64,000 nucleotides of DNA. Source: Opisthorchis felineus (lineage: Eukaryota; Platyhelminthes; Trematoda; Opisthorchiida; Opisthorchiidae). Of this stretch, positions 37,601-49,051 are shown piece after piece. The position numbers and the translations under genes are program-made. Position 1 is the first letter of the stretch; every line of letters starts with the position of its first letter. The stretch covers positions 82,330 to 146,329 of the forward strand of contig SJOL01002804.1 in the NCBI GenBank assembly GCA_004794785.1. The letters run 5' to 3'. A model generated the notes under the pieces. The model did no database searches, was not told the origin of the DNA, and saw only the letters and a list, made by a program, of their open reading frames with translations.

Positions 37601-40439
37601 TTCGTCCCCGGCATCGATTCTTTGACACCAGTATAGTATATTAACAGCAAGCGTGTAGCTTCAGCTTTTTCCTCCAGTGCTGAAGTAACAGGGAAATATT
37701 GGCGAGCACAGATGTTTACTGTGCGGCGAAACTGACGATATTGGAGTCCCGTTAATGTTAATTCAATAGGGTACTGTTCAAATGATTCAACAGCATCATT
37801 TCAAACAAATTCAAAATGACGCAGGTACAGGTGATTGGCCTAAACTTACTTGTCTTTTTCTTCGTATGGTGTGTAATCTTAGCCGCGTGACAACAGGCTT
37901 TTTTCATTGTTGGGATAGTTATGGAATACAGCAGATGTGAATTCGATAAAAATACCACCAACTTCTTTGAGTAACGAGCTTGACAGATGGACTGGATTGC
38001 AATTTTTGCTTGAATTCACTTTTTAGTTGTTCTCGTACATCTCTTCCGCATCTTATGTTACACAGTCTGTAACAGTTAGTTGCAGTGGATGCATTGGTCT
38101 GCTTGGTTGGCCTAGGAAAAAGGTCGACCTTGTCGGGGACAGGGCAGAATAAGGCAACTCTGATCCTTCGTAGCACAGCTGCTTCAGCAACCGCCTCATT
38201 TCACAGCAACTAATTCCGTTGAGACCCGCGTCGACATCGAATTCCAGTTTGATCACTGAATGGGCTCTCTGTTCTCCACGTGCACTTCTTTTTTTCAAGC
38301 ATACTCCTTTTTTCTTTGCAGCTGTCTGATGACAGCGAGCGATGTGGGAAAGCATAGATTGAAGCACACGTCGAGATGGTCTGTCAGGCGATGGAAATAC
38401 GCTGGAAGGTTATTCTGAAGCAAAATGGGAAGACGCCTCCAGAGGACCATATTACTTAGTAGTAGGAAGTTGTATTTTGAACAGCATTTTTATTACCGTT
38501 TTTGTGAAATTTTTCGTACAATGGATCTATACTTTTCCTGAAAAAACACAGAAATCAGACTTGTAACCAAATACTCAGAAGACAGAGGTGGAATGTCTCC
38601 GTGAGCAGCGAACACAATGATAGTCTTTGCAAATACATGGTCCAGTTAAAACTACAGCCTTCTACGAATCAGTGAAATTAGTGGTAAAGTCCCATCAGTC
38701 CTGTACTGCCTATGATGCAGGAACCTAAAATTACTCTGTCTATCTTTGTACCGCGCAGAATTGCTCCTAAGCATCATCTGGATTTTTCTCCTTCCCGTTT
38801 TTCCACTCCCAACTGTGAGTGTGTGTGAGTGGAACATTTTTCTATCCAGCATTGAAAAAACCTAGTTTTTACTGATTGTTCACACTGCAACTGAATTTCT
38901 TCTCTGATGTAGCATGAAAATTTAAAAATTCACCGTACCTGAAGTTTCTGGTGAGTACACTGACCTCAGATTCGATACACAAAACGGCCCGAATGAAAAG
39001 TGAGCTGATCCAACACAACTTTGTAAAAAAAAGATAAATACCAGGGCCTTAGAACATAGCGCATCCGAGGGTCTAATCACTCATTCTTGTGCGGTACTTT
39101 TTCTCTGTAATTATTGCACGATTTGCCAACGAACCTAACCTGGAAACGACACTTGTAAAGGTATCTGCACACAACGTTTAGCGACCTATATGCACATCGT
39201 TCTATCTCGTGCAGATGAAAAGGGCTTATGTTTACCGGTACAAACTGGACACTGTTAGAAAAGAATAAGAGTGCTATCTTTAGTGAAACAATAGAAATAC
39301 TGAAGCCGTCCTCGGAACAACACCTGTCTAGACCATTTATTGCTGGAAACAAACCCATATTGAAAAGGGTTGAATGGTGCGGTGGGTAAACGGATAAGTT
39401 CCAGGACCGTATTCCATGATGCTTCCAGCAATGGAATGAATTGAGATCGGATACATGTGGAACCCGGCCAACTCTGCTGTCTATCTGAATCATTTGGCCT
39501 CGAGTGCTTTGAACTGTCGTCTTCTCTGCCCCTTCTAGTTATTCAGCCGCTAAGTCAACGTTTATTGAGATTTTTTTACAACTGCTTATCTACTGTCTCC
39601 CTGTCTATCTTGATAATCCCACATATAATCGACTCTCGTATATCGAGTCCTCCTATCTAAAGTCCTTTCGTACTATTCATCTCATATCATCCCTGTTGGG
39701 GTGGCCTCATCAGTAATCCTTGGAAAACAAGGTAATTTTGCTGCTGTGGTCCACTGAATGGAACTACTCAAAGCAAATCGGCTCAGGTGGGTAGCGGGAA
39801 TATTTAAAATTTTTGCTTATCAGAAACCAGTTTGTGTCAGCGCAGAGATTATGGCGGGCTACGGATTTTTCGTGCGTCGCACGTAACGTGCCGGTGTGAT
39901 ATAATGTGAACATGTGATTTAAGGACGGAAACCATGAATGCGCATGGTAATCTGATTTGGAGCTGTCTATGTGATTTTTTTCTGCGACTGGTCTGTTCCG
40001 TCTACGAAGATTACGTAACAGATTTACTGGAAGTCAAACGCTATGTTCTTGAGAAAAAACACCAACAGCCACGCAGCATTTGACGCTTCATTATCAGAAG
40101 TGACGCAGTGATTTAGTAGAAAGCCCAGCACAACCTCAACGAACGCCAGTACAAATGTATTTGAGTCACGTTCAGCGCCGAAAATCGGGTACCTTATACA
40201 AACCGGAGCACCATTTAGGTAACCATTTGCAACACCTACTTAACACCATTTACAGCAACAGTTGACAGGACGAAATCTCACTTGAAAATCATCAAGTCCC
40301 ATCAGTATATCAGTGGCTCCGTCTGAGGAGTCGTCAGCGAGGAGGCAGTCAGTGTGTGAGCAAGTAATGTGGTTCCTGTGATCGAAGGATGGGCAGCGCG
40401 ATATCCTGTATAAGTATGAGTTTATCCTGATGTTTTTAG

Positions 40440-40614
40440 CTGCTCGTAGCCATGCGGTTACATTTTCGGTCACTGGTCGGCATGTCGTAGGTTCGAAACG
40501 GTCTGAGTTTCGTGAGATGTGCCCTACTGATGATATCAAATAAGAATGAAACTGTTGTACAATGCATCCCGGCTTTCCAGCATAGACAGGTTTCACTTAC
40601 AGGACAAAATCTCA
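40440..40614 (+). repeat. tRNA-derived SINE family C, copy 1
   Basis: It starts with a tRNA-like head, TAGCCATGCGGTTACATTTT, with a B box GGTTCGAAACG at 40490-40500. The body contains AAGAATGAAACTGTTGT, then GGCTTTCCAGCATAGACAGG and ACAGGACAAAATCTC. The body matches the copy at 57139-57313 in order and spacing. A similar end, ACAGGACGAAATCTC, occurs at 40264, hinting at a second truncated copy. Confidence 0.7.
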
Positions 40615-41317
40615 TTTGATGAAAAAGCATTACCACCAGCTTTTAGGGAACCTGCCTTTGCCTCAGATTGAACAGTCATAAACAGACATTTGAATCCAGC
40701 TGGACGTTTCGTTTGAGTGAGAGCCTGCTTGCGTTCGTGTTTCTACGGTTGGCGTCTAAAATATTCTCTCTCACACATTAACGGCATCCGATTACGCTCG
40801 TGTAGATATTTTTTCCTGAGTCTTGTTTGCCTAATTCGTAGCCGGATTGGAATTCTAGTGTGCGAGTCATTTTCATAAAACTTTCTGTGGATTCATTCGA
40901 CTCAGCACGAATGCACTCAGTAAACTATTTAACACAACCGCTTGTGGTCCACCCTGTGGTAAACTATCTCCGGACGGTAAAGGACACTGTGAGGTGAGTA
41001 ACTGTGTTTAAACGGACGTTTCTTGGATGGAGGATGAATCCTGTGTATGTAGTATAAAGTTCTTACTTGTTGTTAGGGGTGGAAATTAAATGCTCTGGCA
41101 GCAGAAAGGCGCGACGGGCAGTGAACCAAAGATTGAAAACTTTAACTAATTGAATTTAGTAAGTAGTATGTTACTAAATAAAAGTCCAAATCAGCAGGAC
41201 AGCTATTTTTAGAGAAAAATCACAAAGAACTGACCAGTATACAAGCTGATATCGTAATTAATGGCGCCGTAGCTTATAGTTCTGGATGATTTTGCTGAAA
41301 ACCGGTGTCTGCTAAGG

Positions 41318-41453
41318 TATACTGTATTGTGTTGTATTGTAATGCGTGTGTGTATTTCGTGTATTGTATTATACTGTATTGTGTTGCATTGTATTATATT
41401 GTGCTGTGTTGTATTGCATCATCTTGCATTGCACTGCCTTGCATCACGTATAC
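41318..41453. repeat. Degenerate TATTG pentanucleotide array
   Basis: About 135 bp of imperfect repeats of TATTG and variants (GTATTGTATTATACTGTATTG), decaying to TTGCA towards the right end. The Cys/Val/Leu-rich frames across it are an artefact. Confidence 0.9.
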
Positions 41454-42579
41454 CCCAGTTTTTTCTGTTATATATCACGACAAAAGATGTTCCGAATTTC
41501 ATTGTAATGGTGAAGCATGGTGTAGGCTCAAAGGCCCTAGTGAGTCGTAAGTAGCAATAAATCACTCAACCACCCTCCCTGAAGCCTGGCTGGCTCTCAG
41601 TTGGCGCTATCACATAATAAATGTCTATCCAAAAGAAGTAAAAGAAAGAAAAATGAGAAATTCGGATTGCAATTCCTAAAATTTTCACTAAAGCAAGAAG
41701 GAGCAAAGCACTGACGCACGTAAGCGACAATGAACTCGATGAGACTAGGTACAGCATCACAGTAAAACGACGTCCGGACTTTAACCTTGAGCTGAAAATC
41801 AGTTAGGTGCACCAGTTTGCTCTAATTTACATGGTAGCCAGGTTATTTTGCATTCTGTTTCACCAACTGGTAATAAATTATCCAGAATTCACTCTTAAAA
41901 CCCCAGTAAAGTATTTCCTACTGGTTTACGGCTAAAACGCCTAAACGATGTTGTCCAGAGAGACAGTGAGTAAAGTTTCAGATAAAAAGGTGATGGATAC
42001 TTCGGCATACAGTCAGAGAGAGTGTTTACACCGACTGAGAACACGAGCCACCGTACACCCAAGCTCCCCTAATACTGATATATAATACTACTGATACACG
42101 CCTGTTGGATGAGGCAGAGAAGCAGAAAAGTTCCGTAGACATCAGGGTGTTATCATTTTTTCTTTCTTTTCCTCTTGCTTCAGTGTCGCGGGCATTCATG
42201 AGGATAGAAGCAGCATTAGGAGTGGCGCATTACGAACCAACATGTTGCAACCATCATAGATCTCCTACCTGCCAGACTTTCAGTTATCCGATTTAAATAC
42301 AATTAAGTTGCCTTTGAAGAAGGACGCTCTGCCGATTAATTTCTGCCAATGCAATTATGGATACTCAACTACATAATTCCACCCACGTTTTTTGTAAAAA
42401 ATGATCATGAGAGAGTTGACACAAATTCACGGAAAAACTTTTATTGAATTTTCCAAACTGGGGTATGAAGAGAATTCCATGTTAATTATACGCATCAAAG
42501 AAGGTGTTTGTTAGTGTGTACTTTATATGGCTAACCACTTTCAAAAACTCCGTTAGTGTAGTTCGGTTTTTTTATCCAG

Positions 42580-42667
42580 TATTTCGTCCTGCAAGTGAAG
42601 CCAGTCTATCCTAAAAAACCAAGAAGCAGTGTAGATCTGTTTCTTTCTTATTGAACATTCTCAACAG
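42580..42667 (-). repeat. SINE family C body, reversed and truncated
   Basis: TTTCGTCCTGCAAGTGAAGC, CAGTCTATCC and then CTGTTTCTTTCTTATTG match the reverse complement of the family C body. No tRNA-like head is present. Confidence 0.6.
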
Positions 42668-44507
42668 TAAGTAGCTGGCTGGCGTACTGACGACGTCTCA
42701 AATGAGCTTCACTGATTGGACGAATTTTATTCTTCTTCTGAGCTACTTACAGATTTAAGGTAGTGTGAATTTTAATGGAGGCTACGTCCTAGGTTCTACA
42801 AGGCCAAGAAGAAGTGCTTCAATTTCGTATGGTGTCTCGCTTATATCTCAAACTTGTAGACGTCGCTATAGACTGTTAGGACCTACTGCAGTCACTAAAT
42901 GATGGGTTATTCAAGTGTGCAGATCCATGTTGGCATCACGCTTGAATCCGTATCAGGTGATCGAAATTCCATCCATAATACGCATTATTGAAATGGTTCT
43001 GTAGTAGCGGAACTCTAATGTCGAAAAGACAGAATAATCACTACAGGACAGGAGAAGGGCCGTTCAAAGTGGGACGCTTTTAGAACGAATCCGCCTCGAA
43101 GTTTCGTACTTCTGTTGTAATGACGATATTCATCCCTCTCGTTCGACTGATGTAACGCACAAAGTTCCCATCTAAGCTGGGCACAACTAACGCGAGATCA
43201 TGGAGGTGAGTCACACGTCTGTACATACGGAACGTCCAGGTGATCACCGTTTGAAGATTGTGGCAACATGGATACAACTACGAGGTTGCACACTCACTTA
43301 TTTTACGGCGACGTCTTCGTAGAGAGAGTTAGGCCTGCTCCAATAGCATCCCGAATCGTTACTGCCAGTAAAGCACAATCGGCAGAAACATCAGAGCATG
43401 GTTTATTGCATTTTCTGTCATGATACCTTGTGCCCAGTAGTTCAACAAAGTCAACCATTATTCAGATTTACTGTTGTCCACCCCAGGAAATCATTGTCAT
43501 TGAAGAGATCCTATTCGCCAGAAACTGCACCTGGGTCACCCGACCAATGGTATTCACCCTAAGGTAGGCTGCACAACCGTACGAATATTCACACCGGTAT
43601 TTGGTCATTTGTCATAGGTGCTTTTCTAATATCTTCTTATTTCTCCACGCTAGAATACGTGTCAACTTTACGTCCATTACCTGGGTTTAAACAAGCCGAT
43701 CAGTTGCATGTTTCGGTCGATTGTGGCAGTACAAGTTACCACACCACCGAAATGTTCAGTTTCGTTTCCAGGCAAGTAGATGCACCATGGAACACAATCT
43801 AGTTATCTGAACTTCTCAGCGCCAGCCACGAACCCATTTATCTTCCAGTAGACGGTAAAAAATGTGCGGTTATCAAGAAACCCATGCTTGCTTGGTTGAG
43901 TTTAGACTATCTTGATTAGTTAATTAGGTCCGTGTTGCTGTCATGGTGCCTTTTCCTTCAGCAGCTGTGTGAAGAAATTCCGTGGCCATCCATTCTCTCC
44001 CCCCAGTTCTGTCGTTTACGGTCTGACTCAGCTTTTCCCGAAAAGAGTTTGGATGCCACGCAGCTCGTAGTTCACTAGATGGTCACTGGGATAGGTGAGT
44101 ACCTGGTTTGTCCGTTTCTCCGAGGGACAAGCGTTTAAAGAACCCGTTCACAGGTTTGCCGAGAAACGCGTCCAAAAATGGTAATTGATTGTTCCTTTCG
44201 AAGTCAGTTATAAATCTGATTTACCCAAATCTAGAGATGAGCAGTGTATGTGCATTCTCTACTGCGCATCGTTTCCTAAACTCAGCCATCTACACAGCCT
44301 AAGTTACATAAATTTGATGGACGGCTTCTCTCATGTTGTGGATTAACCGCATAAAGCCTGATAGAGTGTAGGAATGCTTCAAATAAGAGTGGAGATGGTC
44401 ACTATTTACCAGGTTAACTGCAAAGAGACATATTCACTCCGATAATCTGTGTAAAACGGGGAATTGAATAAAAGGGATATATACAAGTATCAAGATAAAA
44501 AACAACA

Positions 44508-44876
44508 TTACATCGTAATTGGCTCCAAACTTGCCAGCAAGGCGAGTCGGGCAATTTGTCGGTCGTTATTCTTTAGATAGGCCTTCAGGGCAAACGATGC
44601 TGGCATTAGTGCCTCAAGGGTTTCTTCCTGTTCCTGCACAGTCATGGGTTGTTTCATTATAGCATCCTTATTCATTTTCGCCATGCGTTGATACGCAAAA
44701 AGATCATCTTGGAGGAACAGGATGCCAGCCACAGCGCCGGCCTTTGCGTCAAGAAGCGCATTTTCCTTCATATCTGTAACTATATCCACAACAGTACGTT
44801 CTGGTCTAACAAGGTGAAAACAGCAGCAACTACAAATAAGGTGTTTTGTGATCACAGGTTCTTGTGGGTTTTCCAT
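44508..44876 (-). CDS. Family member A: small uncharacterised protein (122 aa)
   Basis: A single uninterrupted frame from an ATG in good context (AGCCATGG). Residues 15-19 are a Cys patch (CSCCC), followed by basic HLVRPER. Residues 43-58 carry the shared core DAKAGAVAGILFLQDD. The C-terminal helix motif IARLALLASL spans 108-117. It lacks the long N-terminal part of B and C. No signal peptide or membrane segment is seen. Function is unknown; coding status rests on the motif shared with three neighbouring frames. The two nearest members, B and C, lie on the other strand. Confidence 0.75.
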   Translation of the reverse strand: MENPQEPVITKHLICSCCCFHLVRPERTVVDIVTDMKENALLDAKAGAVAGILFLQDDLFAYQRMAKMNKDAIMKQPMTVQEQEETLEALMPASFALKAYLKNNDRQIARLALLASLEPITM

Positions 44877-45068
44877 GGCTAATCAGTGCAAATTGGGATA
44901 ACAGGTTGGGACTCGGCTATCGGTTAAAGGCGAAACAGTAATCTACTTTGAACAGAGGTAATCGATACAGTTATCCGGTGACACAGGCCATGCTTGATGA
45001 TGTGGCCAACTATTTTACAAATGCTTTTGGCAACTTCATCCTGTTTACTGAGTTCCGGTTCACGCACT

Positions 45069-45100
45069 CCAGGTGAGCTCCAGTGAGAATGGAGTTCCGA
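45069..45100. repeat. SINE family B tail-like fragment
   Basis: GGTGAGCTCCAGTGAGAATG matches GGTGAGCTCCAGTAAGAG at the very end of the window, which follows a tRNA-like head there. Confidence 0.35.
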
Positions 45101-45504
45101 CCACTGCTTCCCTCTTGGTGTGGACTACCGAAAACGGTCACATGAACACAGTTTACAAAAATTACTCCGGGTAAGGAAAGTTTCTGATTTTGAACGACGA
45201 AAGACTTTTTCTACACCTACTTTGTTCATTTTCGGAGCACGGGCTGTTGATTGTCTAAGAAGGACGCAAAACAAGCTTGGTCTCAGTTCAAGTGCATTCA
45301 TTTTAAAATGTTAACACGGAAGGGCCGCGTACAGCGATAATTTCATACGAGCACATAAAGCGTAGCTGGAAGATATGAGCCGTGAATTATGCCAGATTGT
45401 GAACATCCTGACAGTTAATTAATGATATTTAGCCACTTTGTTTTCTTTTCTAGTTGGAGCCGAGATGAAAGCTTTTCTTCTAACACAGATAAATAACTTA
45501 ACAC

Positions 45505-45697
<193 letters not shown>

Positions 45698-47211
45698 AAC
45701 AAACCATGCAAATGATTGGAGTGTGTCTTAATAGTTTTTGAGCCCCTCCTTAGAGCAGTGTTAAACTGCTTAAACGTTCTTTCGGTGTTTTTGATTCGAC
45801 AATCGATCCCTTATTCCTCCTGGCCAGTTGGAGGGATTAATAAGCCCAGGTATTCTGTCCCTTTCCGAGTTCGTTCAGCCATATGTCCACAGTGGATGTC
45901 TACAGGTGATGCAAAAACGTAATATAAGACAACAGAGATCCAGTTCTTTCTATCAACATTTTAGAGCGACGTCGCCGAATCGTAGAGCATCTGAGGGCTA
46001 GTGTTGTTCAGATGAGATTACAAACCATTCCAGAGTTCTACTGATTTAAACGCGACCGACCCACTCTCTGCGTCACCCTTGCTACGGACTGCCGTTCTTG
46101 GAAGGCAGAGTTCCTAAGCACAACATAGGGTGAATCTTCTTCAGAAAGTTCTGCTTTATTCGTTCATTTTTATACCCTCTTTCCCTTCCTTGGAAGCCAA
46201 CCATTATGGACCCATGTAGAGTTCATCCCTAGGGAGCCAAACCAATTAGAGCTTAACTCTACACAGGAACAGATAACTATCATTTTTCTGGGGAAGTCTG
46301 TCCTTGCAGCTGAGGCGAAAGTGATTGTAAGTAGAACGCACAGCACAATATCCTACTCATTTTGATAGTTCTTCATCCATCCTTGACTACAGTAACAAGG
46401 AAGTACGGTTATCCACTGTCCAAGGTAGAACAATGTGTAATCACCCAACTGGATGCAACAAGGTAAGTATGATGGTACGTAATAGAAACCAAGCGGTTTC
46501 ACTCTCCAGAACTGTAAGGAAGGCGCGGTAATCAATAATACTACTCCGGTGGGTTAGTTGTAAGGAATCGGGTAAAATAAAAGTTAGGCTTTCTAATGAC
46601 AGATAACTTTTTCCACAAAATGGCCAGCCACATAACGAACAGCAATTCTCAGGTGTGCAACTCTGACTGGAAGGCACATGGATGTACACATGCATATATG
46701 GTGGTCATTGGCGCAGTCTCACTAGGTAGTGACTCTAAATTAGTAAAAAGCAATTGCATGTTGTTGACCCTCGGACCCTCGGTTGAAATAAGACCCAAGT
46801 ATTGATTTCAACTGAAGTTCTCGACAACCATCCATTCTGAATATCATGGATTTACCTACTCGGTGGTAGTCCAGTGAACTTACTCATTAAATAGACCGAC
46901 TCTTATACAGAATACATTCTTCCGTTCCCGTGATTTTTACTTGAGGAGACAAAAGTCAATTGAAACTTCTGACGGTTCCGTTCCCGATGCTTTTCCAAGG
47001 CAGTCCGTTCTTTCATAAGATCGAAAAAGGCACTGTCTAGCGTGAAGGAAACGTGATCTCAAGAGTCAAACAATTGTTTGGTTACCTCCGTTGTAGCTGT
47101 GTGTGACGTTTGAACATGCTGAAGATAGAAGTACTCATAAATACGGTTTATATTGTGTCACGTGAAACAGAACTCAGCGGTAGCCTCCTGCACAAAGTCC
47201 AGGTGTGCACA

Positions 47212-47256
47212 AAATTTTCCCGAGGTAAATTTTCCCGAGGTAAATTTTCCCGAGGT
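47212..47256. repeat. Three perfect 15-bp tandem repeats
   Basis: The unit AAATTTTCCCGAGGT occurs three times head to tail without a mismatch. The length is a multiple of three; on the minus strand it reads as a repeated five-residue FTSGK in an otherwise unremarkable 89-codon frame. Confidence 0.95.
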
Positions 47257-48177
47257 ACCCGCTGCGGTGTCCATAACATTCTTGTTGCAGTTTCTATCCA
47301 CGCTGTTTGAGAGAGTAGCTGAAGGTGTAGAATTATTCCATTCCTCTTCCACTTTCATTCTTTTCTTCACAATATGGCTTCCAGATAAAATATGGCTGGA
47401 TGGCACCGAATCATTAGTGCTGAACATGTTATGCTACCGCTGCTGATGGCGGTGATACTGAAAACAATCAACTTTATTATGAAATACCACGGCAGAATAA
47501 CTGCGGAAACTGACTCTAGTGTTTTTCGGGAATATTCTTACTTTCCAAATAGTTGGTTTGGCCAACTGGTCGCTCATGTTCTAAACTTAACTGGATGGTC
47601 AAACTAAGAGGAACGGACTAACGCGGGCGAGGGTGAGGATGAGGTCCAGGCCCTTTTTTACAGTGCACTTTACAGCGAACCTCAGTGAATGACCACAGAC
47701 AAAAACCATAAAGCTGATCCGTGATGGGCTATCGGTGGACATAGAACTGCGCGGACAAATGATACTTCCCGGTTGCCCAGGCCAAGGAAGGGGGTTTGGT
47801 TCAGGCACTGCACTTTGAGCCTTTTAATCAAATCTAACCCACAAGGTATTGGGAGGATGCAGAGTTTTGTTCGGCGACAATATCCCTGGCCTCTGACTCA
47901 AAAGTACGAGCTATTCATGCCTCCAAGCAAGACTTCTTCATCTGTCCAGAAGAGTGGTCAATATGCGAGACAGTCGGCCAGAGGAAAGCACTACAGTCCC
48001 AGAGCATTATTTCAAAAGCTTGAAAGAATGTGCCAAGACAGTAAACTGTAGGGCATGTACTGTTCCAAAGACCCAGTGTTCGGCTGTTCTAAGTGGCATC
48101 ATTTTGGAGGACCGGGATACGATAAGGCGACCCGGGATTTGAAATATGTTTTTGCAAACAATTGAATAACAGACAGT

Positions 48178-48310
48178 CAAACGAATAGAAAGACAAACTG
48201 ACAGAAAGTCTGACAAACATATAGACGGACAAGTAGATAGACTGATAGGTAGGCAAGCAGGAAGTAGATAGACAGGTAGACTGATTGACTGACTGATGGA
48301 CTAACGGACT
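48178..48310. repeat. Degenerate GACA/GATA-type tetranucleotide array
   Basis: Alternating AGACAGA, TAGATAGAC and TGACTGACTGA units over about 130 bp, ending about 290 bp before family member B. Confidence 0.85.
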
Positions 48311-48601
48311 TACCGAGTTTACTCCTAGCACTTCACAGATTTGTTGTGTTCACTCGGCCACTCGTATCCAGACAAGCCCCATTCACACAATTGTCACTAT
48401 TATCCCATGCTGCAATCAGTCCCTGTATATCTGAGCCTGACAACGAGCTTCTGTTATTCCATCACTAGTATCAGCTGAATCACTGTGAGTCATTTTGTGT
48501 CACGTGAACAGTGAATTCAAACGCATGTACAATCAATATTCGGATGCACTATAACCTACCGAAGCATACACCTAAAGTGCATCCCATCAGTGTCTATTGT
48601 A

Positions 48602-49051
48602 ATGGATCGCAAAGCAATGGTTCTTAAAAAGACTTTCACTCAAATGCGATCAACAATCCAAGTTGGAACAATGGCAACAAAGCTAACTACTGATCCGCAG
48701 ACCTATTTGTTTGACTCGGACTCTTCGAGCGGACCTTGCTGCCGAATTACTCGTCGACGCCAAACTTCGGATTTAGTAAGGGGTGCAGTCAAAAAGTTAA
48801 CCTATGCAAATGCCAAAGCGAGTGCTATGGAAACAGTACTGTTTTCGAAAGAGGACGAGGAATTCATGGAGCGAGTAGAAAATGCAATGAAACTAGCAAG
48901 GATGGTAAGACGGTTCTCTGAAGTTTACAGAGAATATGAACAAAAAGGCGAAAAGAGTAAAATGTGGGCTGCTTACAAAGTTCTTGTAGAGCGGCAAGAT
49001 GCGCGAAAAGCCTTACTGCAATTATTGAGTGCGGTCCATCCGTCCGACTGA
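48602..49051 (+). CDS. Family member B: small uncharacterised protein (149 aa)
   Basis: The first true ATG is 48602; the frame extends 5' to a GTG at 48590. The N-terminal half is Thr/Ser-rich. Then comes a paired-Cys/basic patch (PCCRITRRRQ, Cys 46-47). The shared core NAKASAMETVLFSKED is at 70-85, followed by a charged helix (FMERVENAMKLARMVRRF). The C-terminal motif DARKALLQLL spans 133-142. Strongly helical and charged; no membrane segment or signal peptide. A possible AATAAA lies at 49389-49394, about 340 bp after the stop. It is the clearest coding-like frame of the four. Function is unknown. Confidence 0.8.
   Translation: MDRKAMVLKKTFTQMRSTIQVGTMATKLTTDPQTYLFDSDSSSGPCCRITRRRQTSDLVRGAVKKLTYANAKASAMETVLFSKEDEEFMERVENAMKLARMVRRFSEVYREYEQKGEKSKMWAAYKVLVERQDARKALLQLLSAVHPSD

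Larger units (their letters stand above)
22637..44507. other. Long gene-poor stretch
   Basis: Nearly 22 kb without a gene I can support. It holds inverted-repeat arm 2, an AATA run, a possible exon near 25.1 kb, a SINE at 40440, a pentamer array at 41318 and a SINE body at 42580. An AT-rich block lies at 22719-22747. Most other open frames are under 90 codons and lack motifs. Divergent or very short exons could be missed by eye. Confidence 0.5.

Noticed and set aside
38053..38367. 104-codon minus-strand frame, basic at the start and once considered as a fifth member of the A-D family
   Set aside because: It lacks the K-A-x-A-x-x-x-[IV]-L-F core; only a vague LLKQL string is similar.
41305..41812. 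Cys/Val/Leu-rich open frames on both strands near 41.3-41.8 kb
   Set aside because: The plus frames come from the TATTG array. The minus frames lack motifs and start context.
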